DNA of 64,000 bases from assembly GCF_020616555.1 (NCBI RefSeq), contig NZ_CP085173.1:3235501-3299500 (forward strand), in the 5' to 3' direction. The stretch is from Streptomyces longhuiensis (GTDB lineage: Bacteria; Actinomycetota; Actinomycetes; Streptomycetales; Streptomycetaceae). The notes under the pieces are model-generated. The model did not search any database, was not told the origin of the DNA, and saw nothing but the letters and a program-made list of their open reading frames with translations. The stretch's first letter is position 1; every line of letters begins with the position of its first letter. Position numbers and translations under genes: made by a program. This document shows positions 1 to 8,623 of the stretch, piece by piece.

Positions 1-2175
1 GTGTCCGCCGAACCGCCCCATGGCGATGACGGTGAACCGGGTGGGCAGCTCGTCCCCCCACCCCTCGCGCACGACGGCGCGCAGCGTCCCGGCGAGGGTC
101 GCGGCCGTGATGTCGGAGACCGCGCCGCCGACCCGGTCCACCAGGGCGCCCTGGTCGGCCTCGGCGGGCGTGTCCTCGGTGCCGTACGAGGCGATGATGT
201 CGGCGGCCGACGTACGGAACAGCTCACGCCGCCGCACGCCGCGGGCCGCGGCGACGGCCTGCTCGGCGCCGTCCGCGCGCCCGACCGCGGCGAGCACCTC
301 CTGCTCCAACTGGGCGTGCCCGCGCGGTTCGAGGCCCCGCTGGTCGCCGAGCAGGGCGACGGCCTCGGGCGCGCGCATCAGCAGGTCGGGCGCGAGCCGG
401 CCGGCCGAGAGCACGCGCGCGAGGTTCTCGGCGGCCGCGCCCTCGTCCCGCAGCAGCCGCAGGTACCAGGGCGTCTTGCCCAGCGCGTCGGACACCTTGC
501 GGAAGTTGAGCAGGCCGGCGTCCGGGTCGGCGGAGTCGGCGAACCAGCCGAGGAGCACCGGGAGCAGCGTCCGCTGGATCGCCGCCTTGCGGGTCACGCC
601 GGACGCCAGCGCCTCCAGGTGCCTCAGCGCGGCAGTGGGGTCGTGGTAGCCGAGGGCGACGAGCCGTTCGCGTGCCGCCTCGGTGCTCAACCTGGTCTCG
701 CCGGAGGCGAGTTGGGCCACGGCGTCGAGCAGCGGCCGGTAGAAGAGCTTCTCGTGCAGGCGCCGCACGACCGAGGTGTGACGGCGCCAGGCCCGGTGGA
801 GTTCGGTGATCGGCTCGGTCCGCATGCCCATGGAGCGCCCGGTGCGCCGCAGGTCCGCGTCACCCTCGGGGACGAGGTGGGTACGCCTCAACCTGTAGAG
901 CTGGATGCGGTGTTCGAGGGTGCGCAGGAAGCGGTAGGCGTCGTCGAGCTGGACGGCGTCGACCCGCCCCACGTACCCGCCGTCGGCGAGGGCGGCCAGC
1001 GCGTCCAGGGTGGTGCCGCTGCGCAGCGAGAGGTCGGCCCTGCCGTGCACCAACTGCAGGAGCTGTACGGCGAATTCGACGTCCCGCAGCCCGCCGGGCC
1101 CCAGCTTCAGCTCCCGGTCGACCTCACCGGCGGGGATGTTCTCGACGACGCGCTTGCGCATCTTCTGCACGTCGGGCACGAAGTTCTCGCGCTCGGCGGC
1201 CTGCCAGACGAGGGGCGAGAGCGTCCTGACGTACGCGTCGCCGAGTTCGAGGTCACCGGCGACGGGCCGCGCCTTGAGCAGCGCCTGGAACTCCCAGGTC
1301 TTGGCCCACCGCTGGTAGTAGGCGAGATGCGAGGAGAGCGTCCGCACGAGGGGGCCGTTGCGCCCCTCGGGGCGCAGGTTGGCGTCGACGGGCCAGATCG
1401 TGCCCTCGACGGTCGTGTCGGAGCAGATCCGCATCATGTGCGAGGCGAGCCGGGTCGCGGCCTGGATCGCCTTGCCCTCGTCGGCGCCGTCGACGGCCTC
1501 GCCGACGAAGATGACGTCCACGTCGGAGACGTAGTTGAGTTCGTGGCCGCCGCACTTGCCCATCGCGATGACCACGAGCCGGCACAGCGCGGCGTCCCCG
1601 GGCGCGTCCGCCTGCGCCATGGCGAGGGCCGCGCGCAGGGTGGCCGTGGCCAGGTCGGCGAGTTCGGCGGCGGTCTGGGCGATGTCGGTCGTCCCGCACA
1701 CGTCACGGGCGGCGATCGACAGGAGGCAGCGCCGGTAGGCGACCCGCAGGGAGTTCGGGTCGACGGCGTCCGCGAGCCCCCGCTCGAACTCCTCCACACC
1801 GGGGTGCAGGTCGGACGGCTCGTAGGTGACGAGGGCCTGCCAGTCCAGCGGATGGCGGGCCAGATGGTCGGCGAGCGCCTCGGACGCGCCGAGGACACCG
1901 AGGAGCCGGTCGCGCAGGGGCTTGGCCGTGATGAGCGTGTCGAGGAGCTCCCGGCGCTCGGGGTCACCGGCCTGCGCCTCGACGAGCCGGACGAGCCCGA
2001 GGAGGGCCAGATCGGGGTCGGCGGTGGCGCCGAGGGCGTCGAGGAGCAGCGGGTCGGAGCGCACGGCGGACAGGTCCGGCACGTCGAGGAGCCGCTCGGC
2101 GGCGGAGGGATCCGTGAAACCGTGCCGCAGCAGCCGCGTGAACGTACTGCTCCTGCGCCCTTGCGGCACCGACAT
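1..2175 (-). CDS. glnE: Glutamine synthetase adenylyltransferase GlnE, 3' end outside window
   Basis: This is the bifunctional enzyme that adenylylates and de-adenylylates glutamine synthetase in response to nitrogen status. The first 725 residues are present, starting MSVPQGRRSSTFTRLLRHGF from an ATG at 2175 that follows a GGAGG ribosome binding site. The first nucleotidyltransferase motif, MGKCGGHELNYVSDVDVIF, lies near residue 208 and carries the DxD metal ligands of the N-terminal (de-adenylylating) domain. The reading frame runs off the window just as the matching motif of the second, adenylylating domain begins (VIAMGRFGGH). Family members are about 950-1000 residues, so roughly the last quarter is missing. 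A glnA-type gene lies 7 kb away on the same strand. The family call is secure. Confidence 0.94.
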   Translation of the reverse strand, partial: MSVPQGRRSSTFTRLLRHGFTDPSAAERLLDVPDLSAVRSDPLLLDALGATADPDLALLGLVRLVEAQAGDPERRELLDTLITAKPLRDRLLGVLGASEALADHLARHPLDWQALVTYEPSDLHPGVEEFERGLADAVDPNSLRVAYRRCLLSIAARDVCGTTDIAQTAAELADLATATLRAALAMAQADAPGDAALCRLVVIAMGKCGGHELNYVSDVDVIFVGEAVDGADEGKAIQAATRLASHMMRICSDTTVEGTIWPVDANLRPEGRNGPLVRTLSSHLAYYQRWAKTWEFQALLKARPVAGDLELGDAYVRTLSPLVWQAAERENFVPDVQKMRKRVVENIPAGEVDRELKLGPGGLRDVEFAVQLLQLVHGRADLSLRSGTTLDALAALADGGYVGRVDAVQLDDAYRFLRTLEHRIQLYRLRRTHLVPEGDADLRRTGRSMGMRTEPITELHRAWRRHTSVVRRLHEKLFYRPLLDAVAQLASGETRLSTEAARERLVALGYHDPTAALRHLEALASGVTRKAAIQRTLLPVLLGWFADSADPDAGLLNFRKVSDALGKTPWYLRLLRDEGAAAENLARVLSAGRLAPDLLMRAPEAVALLGDQRGLEPRGHAQLEQEVLAAVGRADGAEQAVAAARGVRRRELFRTSAADIIASYGTEDTPAEADQGALVDRVGGAVSDITAATLAGTLRAVVREGWGDELPTRFTVIAMGRFGGH

Positions 2176-2430
2176 CGCACGGCCTCCTGTTCGATCACGC
2201 ACTGGTCCAGAGCCTAAGGCTTCGCCGGTGAGTTCCGCCCGCGTGCGGGGTCTGCCCTTTGACGGGAGCATCGGGAGAGCGGGAGGCGGATCATGACGAA
2301 CGCGGAACCGCAGGCCCACGTGGACGGCCGGTACACGGTACGGCCGGACGGGCGTCGGCGCTTCGCGCGGGCGGCACACACTCACGCCCGAGAACGCAGT
2401 CGAGAACCGCAGCCGGAAAGGGAGCACCCA

Positions 2431-2862
2431 ATGGACTGGACCCTCGAAGTGGTCGTCGTGCCCGTCTCGGACGTCGACCGGGCGAAGGACTTCTACGCGA
2501 ACAGACTCGGCTTCAAGGTCGACGTGGACCAGGTCGTCACGGAGGGAGTCCGCATCGTGCAGCTGACGCCGCCGGGGTCGCGCTGTTCGATCGCCCTGGA
2601 GGAGGGCCTGCCGGGCGCGCCGGGGCAGCAGGCGATGCGGCCGGGGTCGCTGACCGGCATCCAGATGTGCGTGACGGACATCCGCGCGGCGCGGGCCGAG
2701 CTGCTGGAGCGGGGCGTGGACGTGAGCCCGGTGCAGCACGTGGGGGCCAAGGGCTGGGAGGACGGGCCCGGCGACGTCTGGAACTCGTTCATGTTCTTCG
2801 CCGACCCGGACGGCAACGGCTGGACGGTGCAGCAGGCGCCCGCCCCGCTCTCGGAGCGCTGA
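2431..2862 (+). CDS. VOC (glyoxalase/bleomycin-resistance fold) protein, copy 1
   Basis: This 143-residue single-domain protein has the vicinal-oxygen-chelate fold: VVVVPVSDVDRAKDFY at the N-terminus, RIVQLTPPGS in the middle and FFADPDGNGW near the C-terminus. The ATG at 2431 is chosen because it follows an AAAGGGAG ribosome binding site; a longer frame back to 2293 adds a low-complexity leader with no family match. The usual first metal-ligand His is not evident, so metal use and substrate are open. It is a clear paralogue of the gene at 6274-6708, and the two share long identical DNA stretches around the DRAKDFY segment. No specific reaction can be assigned. Confidence 0.85.
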   Translation: MDWTLEVVVVPVSDVDRAKDFYANRLGFKVDVDQVVTEGVRIVQLTPPGSRCSIALEEGLPGAPGQQAMRPGSLTGIQMCVTDIRAARAELLERGVDVSPVQHVGAKGWEDGPGDVWNSFMFFADPDGNGWTVQQAPAPLSER

Positions 2863-2962
2863 GGGTTCACCCGCCCTTCACATGTGCGTGGGACAGGGGC
2901 ATCTTGGCGTGTGCATGCTCTAGCCGCACCGCCGCCGTCTCTCCCCCCACCGGAGGTCTCAC

Positions 2963-3850
2963 GTGCCAGGCAGATCACTGTTCCGACGCGGCCGCACCGC
3001 GGCGCTCGCGTCGGCCTTCGCCCTGACCGCCGCGGCGGTCGCGCTCTGGTCCGGCGTGGGCGGCTCGTCCGCTCAGGCCGCGGCGGGCGTCCCCACCCCG
3101 GACCACACCGTGGTCGTGGTCTTCGAGAACCACGCCTACAACCAGGTGATCGGCTCCTCCAGCGCCCCGTACATCAACAGCCTCAAGACGAACGGCGCCA
3201 GCCTCTCGGCCTCGTACGCGCTGACGCACCCGAGCCAGCCGAACTACTTCGCGCTGTTCTCGGGCGCCACCCAGGGCATCACGGACGACAGCTGCTACAC
3301 GCCGGGCTTCTCCTCCCAGCCCAACCTGGCCTCCGAGCTGATCGCCGCCGGCAAGACCTGGGGCAGCTACAACGAGGGCCTGCCGAGCCAGGGTTCGACC
3401 ACCTGCTCGTCCGGCGACTACGCCCGCAAGCACAACCCGTGGTTCGGGTTCAGCAACGTCCCCACCTCCACGGCGAAGACGTTCGCGCAGTTCCCCTCGG
3501 ACTACTCGACGCTCCCCCAGGTCTCCTTCGTGGTCCCCGACCTGTGCAGCGACATGCACGACTGCTCGGTGTCGACCGGTGACACCTGGCTGAAGAACAA
3601 CCTCTCCGCCTACGCGACCTGGGCGAAGACGCACAACAGCCTCCTCGTCGTCACCTTCGACGAGGACAACCGCCTGGCCGGCAACAAGATCCCGACGGTC
3701 CTCTACGGCCAGCAGGTCACCCCGGGCGCCACCTCGGCGACCACCTACAACCACTACGACGTCCTGCGCACGATCGAGGACATGCACGGCCTCCCGCACG
3801 CGGGCAACGCGGCGTCGGGCAAGGACATCACGGGCATCTGGGCGTCCTGA
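2963..3850 (+). CDS. Secreted phosphoesterase (acid phosphatase/phospholipase C-like family)
   Basis: This 295-residue protein has a signal peptide (MPGRSLFRRGRTAALASAF and a hydrophobic core, cleavage after SAQAAA). It then has the alkaline-phosphatase-superfamily phosphoesterase pattern: HTVVVVFENHAYNQV near the mature N-terminus, a GSYNEGLP segment, LLVVTFDEDN as the second metal motif, and YNHYDVLRTIEDMHGLP at the C-terminus. The GTG start at 2963 has a GGAGG 6 bases upstream. The protein is expected outside the cell, releasing phosphate from phosphomonoesters or phospholipid head groups. The next gene starts one base after its stop codon, so the two are probably co-transcribed. The exact substrate is not visible. 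Confidence 0.86.
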   Translation: MPGRSLFRRGRTAALASAFALTAAAVALWSGVGGSSAQAAAGVPTPDHTVVVVFENHAYNQVIGSSSAPYINSLKTNGASLSASYALTHPSQPNYFALFSGATQGITDDSCYTPGFSSQPNLASELIAAGKTWGSYNEGLPSQGSTTCSSGDYARKHNPWFGFSNVPTSTAKTFAQFPSDYSTLPQVSFVVPDLCSDMHDCSVSTGDTWLKNNLSAYATWAKTHNSLLVVTFDEDNRLAGNKIPTVLYGQQVTPGATSATTYNHYDVLRTIEDMHGLPHAGNAASGKDITGIWAS

Positions 3851-3851
3851 C

Positions 3852-5180
3852 ATGTACGTAGCGGACAGCCGCGCCGCGGCGTCCGCGGAACCCGCCGCCC
3901 GGCCACCGGCCGGGCGGCGCGGCACCGCGATCGCCCCCACGGTCCTGGCCCTCGGCTCGGTCAGCCTGATCACCGACGTCTCGTCCGAGATGGTCACGGC
4001 CGTCCTGCCGCTCTACCTCGTCGCGGGACTCGGCCTCTCACCCCTCGGCTTCGGCCTCCTGGACGGCGTCTACAACGGCTTCTCGGCGCTGGTGCGCCTG
4101 GTCGGCGGCCACTTCGCGGACCGGGGAGGCGGCCGCCACAAGACCGTCGCCCTGTTCGGCTACGGGCTCTCGGCGCTGTGCAAGCCCCTGCTCCTGCTGG
4201 CCGCCACGCTCCCCACGATCGGCATGGTCCTGGCGGCCGACCGCACCGGGAAGGGCCTGCGCACAGCTCCGCGGGACGCCCTGATCTCGCTGAACAGCAC
4301 CCCGGCCACCCGCGGCAGGGCCTTCGGCGTGCACCGGGCGATGGACACGACGGGCGCCCTCCTCGGCCCCCTCGCGGCCTTCCTGATCCTGCGCGCGACG
4401 ACGGACGGCTACGACGCGGTCTTCACCGTCAGCTTCTGCGTCGCGGCATTGGGCGTACTGGTCCTGCTGCTCTTCGTCCCCCACCGGCACGAGGCCGAGC
4501 AGGTGACCGCAGAGGACAGCCGCCCCGCACCCGCCCAGGAGACCACCAAGGACAGCCGCCAGGCACCCCCGCGCCCCACCTTCCGGTCCGCGCTCGCTCT
4601 CCTGCGCCGCCGCGAAGTGCGCCGCACCACGGTCTGCGCCCTGCTCCTCGGCCTCGCCACGGTCAGCGACTCCTTCGTCTACCTGCTCCTCCAGCGCCGC
4701 CTCGGCGTCCCCGACCAGTGGTTCGCGCTGCTCCCCCTGGGCACGGCGGCCGCGTTCCTGCTCCTGGCCGCGCCCCTGGGCCGGGTCGCGGACCGCCTCG
4801 GCAGCTGGCGCGTGTTCCTCGCCGGCCACGCCGCGCTCCTCACCGCGTACGGCCTGCTGCTCTCGTCGTGGCACGGCTCCGCCCTGCCGTACGCGGTCCT
4901 GGCGCTGCACGGCTGTTTCTACGCGGCGACGGACGGCGTCCTGATGGCGGCGGCCTCCACCGCCATCCCCCAGGAGCTGCGCTCGTCGGGACTCGCCGTC
5001 GTCCAGACCGGCCAGGCGCTGGCGCGCTTCGTCTGCTCGATCGGCTTCGGCGCCGCCTGGACGGCGTGGGGCGACCGCACGGCTCTGGGCGCGGCCACGG
5101 TCGCGCTGGCGGCGGGCGCGGCGGTGGCGTACGCGTTCCGGCCCACAGCCCCCACCCCCGCGGAGGTAGTACCCGCATGA
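3852..5180 (+). CDS. Major facilitator superfamily transporter
   Basis: This is a 442-residue membrane protein with about 12 hydrophobic helices and a central charged loop (about residues 215-250). The N-terminal half has SSEMVTAVLPLYL and the MFS loop-2/3 signature as GHFADRGGGRHK. A second signature-like segment, GRVADRLGSW, opens the C-terminal half. It starts one base after the phosphoesterase stop and its TGA overlaps the ATG of the next gene (ATGA), so the three genes form one operon. The substrate is unknown; linkage to a secreted phosphatase hints at uptake or export of a phosphorylated or released product, but that is inference. Confidence 0.85.
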   Translation: MYVADSRAAASAEPAARPPAGRRGTAIAPTVLALGSVSLITDVSSEMVTAVLPLYLVAGLGLSPLGFGLLDGVYNGFSALVRLVGGHFADRGGGRHKTVALFGYGLSALCKPLLLLAATLPTIGMVLAADRTGKGLRTAPRDALISLNSTPATRGRAFGVHRAMDTTGALLGPLAAFLILRATTDGYDAVFTVSFCVAALGVLVLLLFVPHRHEAEQVTAEDSRPAPAQETTKDSRQAPPRPTFRSALALLRRREVRRTTVCALLLGLATVSDSFVYLLLQRRLGVPDQWFALLPLGTAAAFLLLAAPLGRVADRLGSWRVFLAGHAALLTAYGLLLSSWHGSALPYAVLALHGCFYAATDGVLMAAASTAIPQELRSSGLAVVQTGQALARFVCSIGFGAAWTAWGDRTALGAATVALAAGAAVAYAFRPTAPTPAEVVPA

Positions 5181-6208
5181 CGACACGTAACAGGCTGCTC
5201 GTCCTCGTCGCCGCGGTCGTCGCCCTGGCGGCCGTCGCGACCGCCTCGGTCCTGCACGCGGCGGCGCGCGCCGACCGCAGGAACGAGGCGCACGCGGGCG
5301 GCCCGATGGTCACGGCGGGCCGGGTGACCCTGCCGGCCGGGGTCTCCGACGTCCCCCGCCACCTCGTCTTCCGCAACATGGCGTGGGGCCCCCACCGGGA
5401 CGAGCTCACCACGGTCCCGGCGGGCCGGCCGGACGCGCCCCGCACGGCGTCGGGCGTCAAGTGCCTGCGTTTCTACGCCGCTTCGGGCACGGCCGTCTGC
5501 CTGCGGGCCGAGCGGGGCGCGATGCAGGACACGTACACGGCGCGCGTCCTGGACTCGCGGCTCAGGGAGAAGGCCCACTACGCGCTGCCGGGCATCCCGT
5601 CCCGCGCCCGCGTGTCGCCGAGCGGGCGGTACGTGGCGTGGACGGTGTTCGTGGGCGGCGACAGTTACGCGGGCACGGACTTCTCGACGCGGGCGGCGAT
5701 CGTGGACACCCGCACGGGCCACCTCACGCCGACGCTCGAGGGCTTCCGGGTCGTCAAGGACGGCCGGACCTACCGCGCGGCGGACATCAACTTCTGGGGC
5801 ATCACGTTCGCGGCGGACGACCGCCACTTCTACGCGACGCTCGCGACGCACGGGAAGACCTACCTCGTACGGGGCGATCTGCGCACCCGCACGCTGACCA
5901 CCGTCCACGAGAACGTCGAGTGCCCCTCCCTCTCCCCCGACGGCACCCGCATCGCGTACAAGAAGCGTGTGAAGGGCCTTTCGGCGGACGCCCCTTGGCG
6001 GCTGTACGTACTCGACCTGCGCACGCTCCACGAGACGCCGCTGGCGGAGACGCGCAGCGTCGACGACCAGGCGGTCTGGAGCGACGCGCACACGCTCACG
6101 TACGCGCTGCCGGGCGACTACGGCGCGGACCTCTACACCGTCCCGGCAGACGGCACGGGCGCCCCGCACCGCCTCACGAAGGCCGCGGTGTCACCGGCGT
6201 ACCTGTGA
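5177..6208 (+). CDS. Membrane-anchored TolB/PD40-like beta-propeller protein
   Basis: This 343-residue protein has an N-terminal hydrophobic segment (residues 6-28), followed by repeated blades of the TolB/WD40-like type: SPSGRYVAWTVF, ITFAADDRHFYAT, SLSPDGTRIAYKK and WSDAHTLTYALPG. No catalytic motif is visible. The segment is probably an uncleaved signal anchor that exposes the propeller outside the membrane. Its ATG overlaps the stop of the MFS gene by four bases, indicating translational coupling. It may bind a substrate or partner of the transporter, but no function can be assigned. Confidence 0.72.
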   Translation: MTTRNRLLVLVAAVVALAAVATASVLHAAARADRRNEAHAGGPMVTAGRVTLPAGVSDVPRHLVFRNMAWGPHRDELTTVPAGRPDAPRTASGVKCLRFYAASGTAVCLRAERGAMQDTYTARVLDSRLREKAHYALPGIPSRARVSPSGRYVAWTVFVGGDSYAGTDFSTRAAIVDTRTGHLTPTLEGFRVVKDGRTYRAADINFWGITFAADDRHFYATLATHGKTYLVRGDLRTRTLTTVHENVECPSLSPDGTRIAYKKRVKGLSADAPWRLYVLDLRTLHETPLAETRSVDDQAVWSDAHTLTYALPGDYGADLYTVPADGTGAPHRLTKAAVSPAYL

Positions 6209-6273
6209 CGGGCCGCGATCCGGAGCCGCGCATACCGGTGGCAGAGGGGCCCACGACCCGCAAGGCTTGGGCG

Positions 6274-6708
6274 ATGGACATGACCCTGGAAGTGATTCAG
6301 CTGCCCGTCTCGGACCTGGACCGGGCGAAGGACTTCTACACGAACAAGGTCGGATTCGCCGTCGACGTGGACCGCGAGGTGATGCCGGGCGTCCGGATCG
6401 TCCAGCTCACCCCGCCCGGCTCCGGCTGTTCGGTGACGCTCGCCGAGGGCGTCCCGAACCCCACGGGCACCCCGCAGCCGGGCACGTACCACGGCCTGCA
6501 GCTCGTGGTCGCGGACATCAAGGCGGCCCACGCGGAGCTGACGGCGCGCGGCCTCGACGTGTCGGAGCCCCGGCAGTACGCCCCGGACGACGGCGGCACG
6601 TTCATGTACTTCACCGACCCGGACGGCAACGGCTGGGCGATCCAGGAGTACCGCAGGCGCGCCACGCAGCCGCTGCACGAGGTGCTGCGCGAACAGCACC
6701 AGGACTGA
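6274..6708 (+). CDS. VOC (glyoxalase/bleomycin-resistance fold) protein, copy 2
   Basis: This 144-residue VOC protein begins MDMTLEVIQLPVSDLDRAKD from an ATG at 6274; a second in-frame ATG at 6280 is possible. The motifs RIVQLTPPGSGCSV and FTDPDGNGWAIQEY match copy 1 at 2431-2862 almost position for position. The C-terminus carries an extra charged tail (about 20 residues). It follows the propeller gene by 65 bp and may be the last gene of that operon. The substrate is unknown. Confidence 0.85.
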   Translation: MDMTLEVIQLPVSDLDRAKDFYTNKVGFAVDVDREVMPGVRIVQLTPPGSGCSVTLAEGVPNPTGTPQPGTYHGLQLVVADIKAAHAELTARGLDVSEPRQYAPDDGGTFMYFTDPDGNGWAIQEYRRRATQPLHEVLREQHQD

Positions 6709-6713
6709 CCCGC

Positions 6714-6974
6714 TCACGGCTCCGGGATCAGCCGCACCACCGTCACGACCAGGATCGACCCGGAGACGTAGTACCGGACGATGACGCCACGCACGGTCGC
6801 CTCCCTGCGGTCCGCCCACCGGCCGATGGGGAGGGATCCGTGCCCGTACGGGTCGACGCCGAGGGTGCGTTCCAGCTCCGCCCTGAACGGCACGGGTCCC
6901 GCCATCTTCGCGAGGGCGTCGTCGGCGGGCGGCGCGTACGAGATGCGGTGGCGACGGCGATGACGATGGCTCAC
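6714..6974 (-). CDS. Probable RelE/ParE-like toxin
   Basis: This basic 86-residue protein (MSHRHRRRHRISYAPPADDA) has the small RelE/ParE-like layout: an N-terminal strand and helix, a middle segment FRAELERTLGVDPYGHGS, and a C-terminal pair of strands (ATVRGVIVRYYVSGSILVV) ending in a basic segment. Its GTG start overlaps the TGA of the upstream gene by four bases. If it is a real RelE relative it would act as a ribosome-dependent mRNA endonuclease or gyrase poison, held inactive by its partner. The call rests on shape, size and pairing, with no strongly diagnostic residues. Confidence 0.55.
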   Translation of the reverse strand: MSHRHRRRHRISYAPPADDALAKMAGPVPFRAELERTLGVDPYGHGSLPIGRWADRREATVRGVIVRYYVSGSILVVTVVRLIPEP

Positions 6975-7219
6975 GCGGCTCCGGCCCTCTCCGCTTCCTC
7001 ACGGGCGAGCCGTTCCATGATGGCGTCGGCGGCCGGGTCGGGCACCGCCTCCAGCATCCAGTGCCGCATCACGGCGTGGATCTCGTGCACCCCGGCCGCG
7101 TTGATCTCCCGGTCGAACTCGTCGCGCCGGTGCTCCGGCAGGGCGTCGCGGATGGCGGGGATGCTGTTGGGCACCTCGACCTCGACCCCGTCGACGAGGG
7201 TCTTGAGCGGCTCGGCCAT
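6971..7219 (-). CDS. Probable antitoxin of the pair (DUF6247-like)
   Basis: This acidic 82-residue protein contains PNSIPAIRDALPEHRRDEFD, which resembles the short actinobacterial family (DUF6247-like) found upstream of RelE-like genes, followed by a helical acidic C-terminus (ADAIMERLAREEAERAGAA). The ATG at 7219 has a GGGAG ribosome binding site. It is the first gene of a two-gene unit and overlaps the toxin start. An antitoxin-first order with overlapping genes is the normal layout of type II modules. The family name is from memory and should be taken as tentative. Confidence 0.55.
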   Translation of the reverse strand: MAEPLKTLVDGVEVEVPNSIPAIRDALPEHRRDEFDREINAAGVHEIHAVMRHWMLEAVPDPAADAIMERLAREEAERAGAA

Positions 7220-7270
7220 GATGCGCTCCCTTCTCGCTCCCCGACCACGGTAGCGACCGGCACGACGCCG

Positions 7271-7305
7271 GAGGGGCGGGACGCGGGACGCGCCCCGCCC
7301 CTCCG
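7271..7305 (-). terminator. GC-rich hairpin, probably the original terminator of glnA2
   Basis: GAGGGGCGGGACGC pairs with GCGCCCCGCCCCTC with one mismatch, across a short loop. It sits just beyond the truncated second copy of the glnA2 stop region (7321-7352), so it is best explained as the terminator that followed glnA2 before the 1.8-kb segment was inserted. Confidence 0.6.
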
Positions 7306-7320
7306 ACTGGACCCAAGCGC

Positions 7321-7352
7321 CTTACAGCACCGGCAGGTTCTTCCACAGCTCG
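7321..7352 (-). repeat. Remnant of the glnA2 3' end (direct repeat, left copy)
   Basis: These 32 bases match 9164-9195, the last bases of glnA2, at 31 of 32 positions. The codons are in phase and read ELWKNLPVL-stop against ELRKNLPVL-stop in the intact gene. The two copies bound the segment that carries the YVTN protein gene. Confidence 0.8.
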
Positions 7353-7528
7353 CCGGGCCACCCCCAGCTACGCCGGTGCGCTACCGCTTGGATGAGCACG
7401 CGCCTTCACACGCGTCGATCCCGGCGGCACTGCGCCCAGAACCGTAAGAGGCGTCGACGCAGTCCTACGGCCGAGCTGCGCCTTGACCGACCTCCTGAAG
7501 CGGGTGTCGCGGCTCCGACCTTGAAGGG

Positions 7529-8623
7529 TCAGTGATTCGGGGGCCGGAGCGCCTTCCCCAATGCCGCCCCGGCGCGGGCGTTGCCGACGCGGATCGGGGA
7601 GCCCACGACCGGGTTGGTCCAGGTGTCGATCACCGACACGGTGCCCGAGCCGGAGTTGGCCACATAGGCGCGACCGCTCGGGGCGTCCGTGGCCACCCAG
7701 GCGGGACCGTCGCCGACGGGGATCGGGGAGCCGACGACCTCGTTGGTGTCGGTGTCGATCACCGACACGCTGTCCGAGTCGGAGTTGGTCACGTAGGCGC
7801 GGCCGCGGAGGCTGTCGACGGCCACCCCGGCGGGGAGTCCGCGGACGAGGATCGGGGAGCCCACAACCGCGTCGGTGTTGGTGTCGATCACCGACACGGT
7901 CTTGGAGATGCCGTTGGTCACGTAGGCGCGGCCGCGGAGGCTGTCGACGGCCACCCCGAGGGGGAGGTTGCCGACGGGGATCGGGTGCCCGACGACCTTG
8001 TTGGTCTTGGTGTCGATCACCGACACGGCGTACGAGTGGGCGTTGACCACGTAGGCGCAGCCACGGACGCTGTCGATGGCCACCGCGTACGGGAAGTCGC
8101 CGACGTGGATCGGGGAGCCCACGACCGCGTTGGTACGGGTGTTGATCACCGACACCGTGTCCGAGAGGGAGTTGGTCACATAGGCGCGGCGGCGGAGGCT
8201 GTCGACGGCCACCCCCGCGGGGAGTTTGCCGACGTGGATCGGGTGCCCGACGACCTTGTTGGTCTTGGTGTTGATCACCGACACGGTGTGCGAGCCGGAG
8301 TTGGTCACGTAGGCGCGGCCGCGGACCCTGTCGACGGCCACCCCGGCGGGGCCCTTGCCGACGTGGATCGGGCGACCGACGACCTTGTTGGTCTTGGTGT
8401 CGATCACCGACACGGTGTCCGAGCCGCCGTTGACGACATAAAGGCGATGACTGAGCCGGTCTTTCTGCGGCGCTGCGGAGGCGTGAGGAGTCATGGCGGG
8501 CAGGAGAGCGATGGAAAGTGCCGCCAGGATGACGCTCGACCGGTCGAGCCACTGGCGCCGTGCGCTACGGCGTTGGGACGCGAAGACGTCGCCCAACAGG
8601 AGCTCAGGGGGAGTTCGGGACAT
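7529..8623 (-). CDS. Secreted YVTN beta-propeller repeat protein
   Basis: This 364-residue protein has a signal peptide (hydrophobic segment around residues 30-45, cleavage after PHASA). It then has seven tandem repeats of 43 residues, each following the pattern VSVIDTxTNxVVGxPIxVGxxPxGVAVDxxxGRAYVTN. Seven blades would close into a complete propeller of the type found on surface-layer and cell-surface proteins, so an extracellular binding role is likely. The ATG at 8623 has a GGAGG ribosome binding site. The gene lies alone inside a segment bounded by duplicated glnA2 ends. The 129-bp repeats remain very similar at the DNA level, pointing to recent expansion or ongoing homogenisation. Confidence 0.85.
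   Translation of the reverse strand: MSRTPPELLLGDVFASQRRSARRQWLDRSSVILAALSIALLPAMTPHASAAPQKDRLSHRLYVVNGGSDTVSVIDTKTNKVVGRPIHVGKGPAGVAVDRVRGRAYVTNSGSHTVSVINTKTNKVVGHPIHVGKLPAGVAVDSLRRRAYVTNSLSDTVSVINTRTNAVVGSPIHVGDFPYAVAIDSVRGCAYVVNAHSYAVSVIDTKTNKVVGHPIPVGNLPLGVAVDSLRGRAYVTNGISKTVSVIDTNTDAVVGSPILVRGLPAGVAVDSLRGRAYVTNSDSDSVSVIDTDTNEVVGSPIPVGDGPAWVATDAPSGRAYVANSGSGTVSVIDTWTNPVVGSPIRVGNARAGAALGKALRPPNH

Noticed and set aside
1..2217. A 738-codon open frame on the plus strand across the glnE region
   Set aside because: It is antisense to glnE, has shadow-type composition (Gly, Arg, Val, Pro-rich) and no domain motif. The minus frame carries the GlnE motifs and a ribosome binding site.
7354..7528. 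Integrase or transposase remnant in the inserted segment
   Set aside because: I read both strands and found no recognisable catalytic motif or terminal inverted repeats; only a short frame ending in ELWKNLPVL, which is the glnA2 copy.
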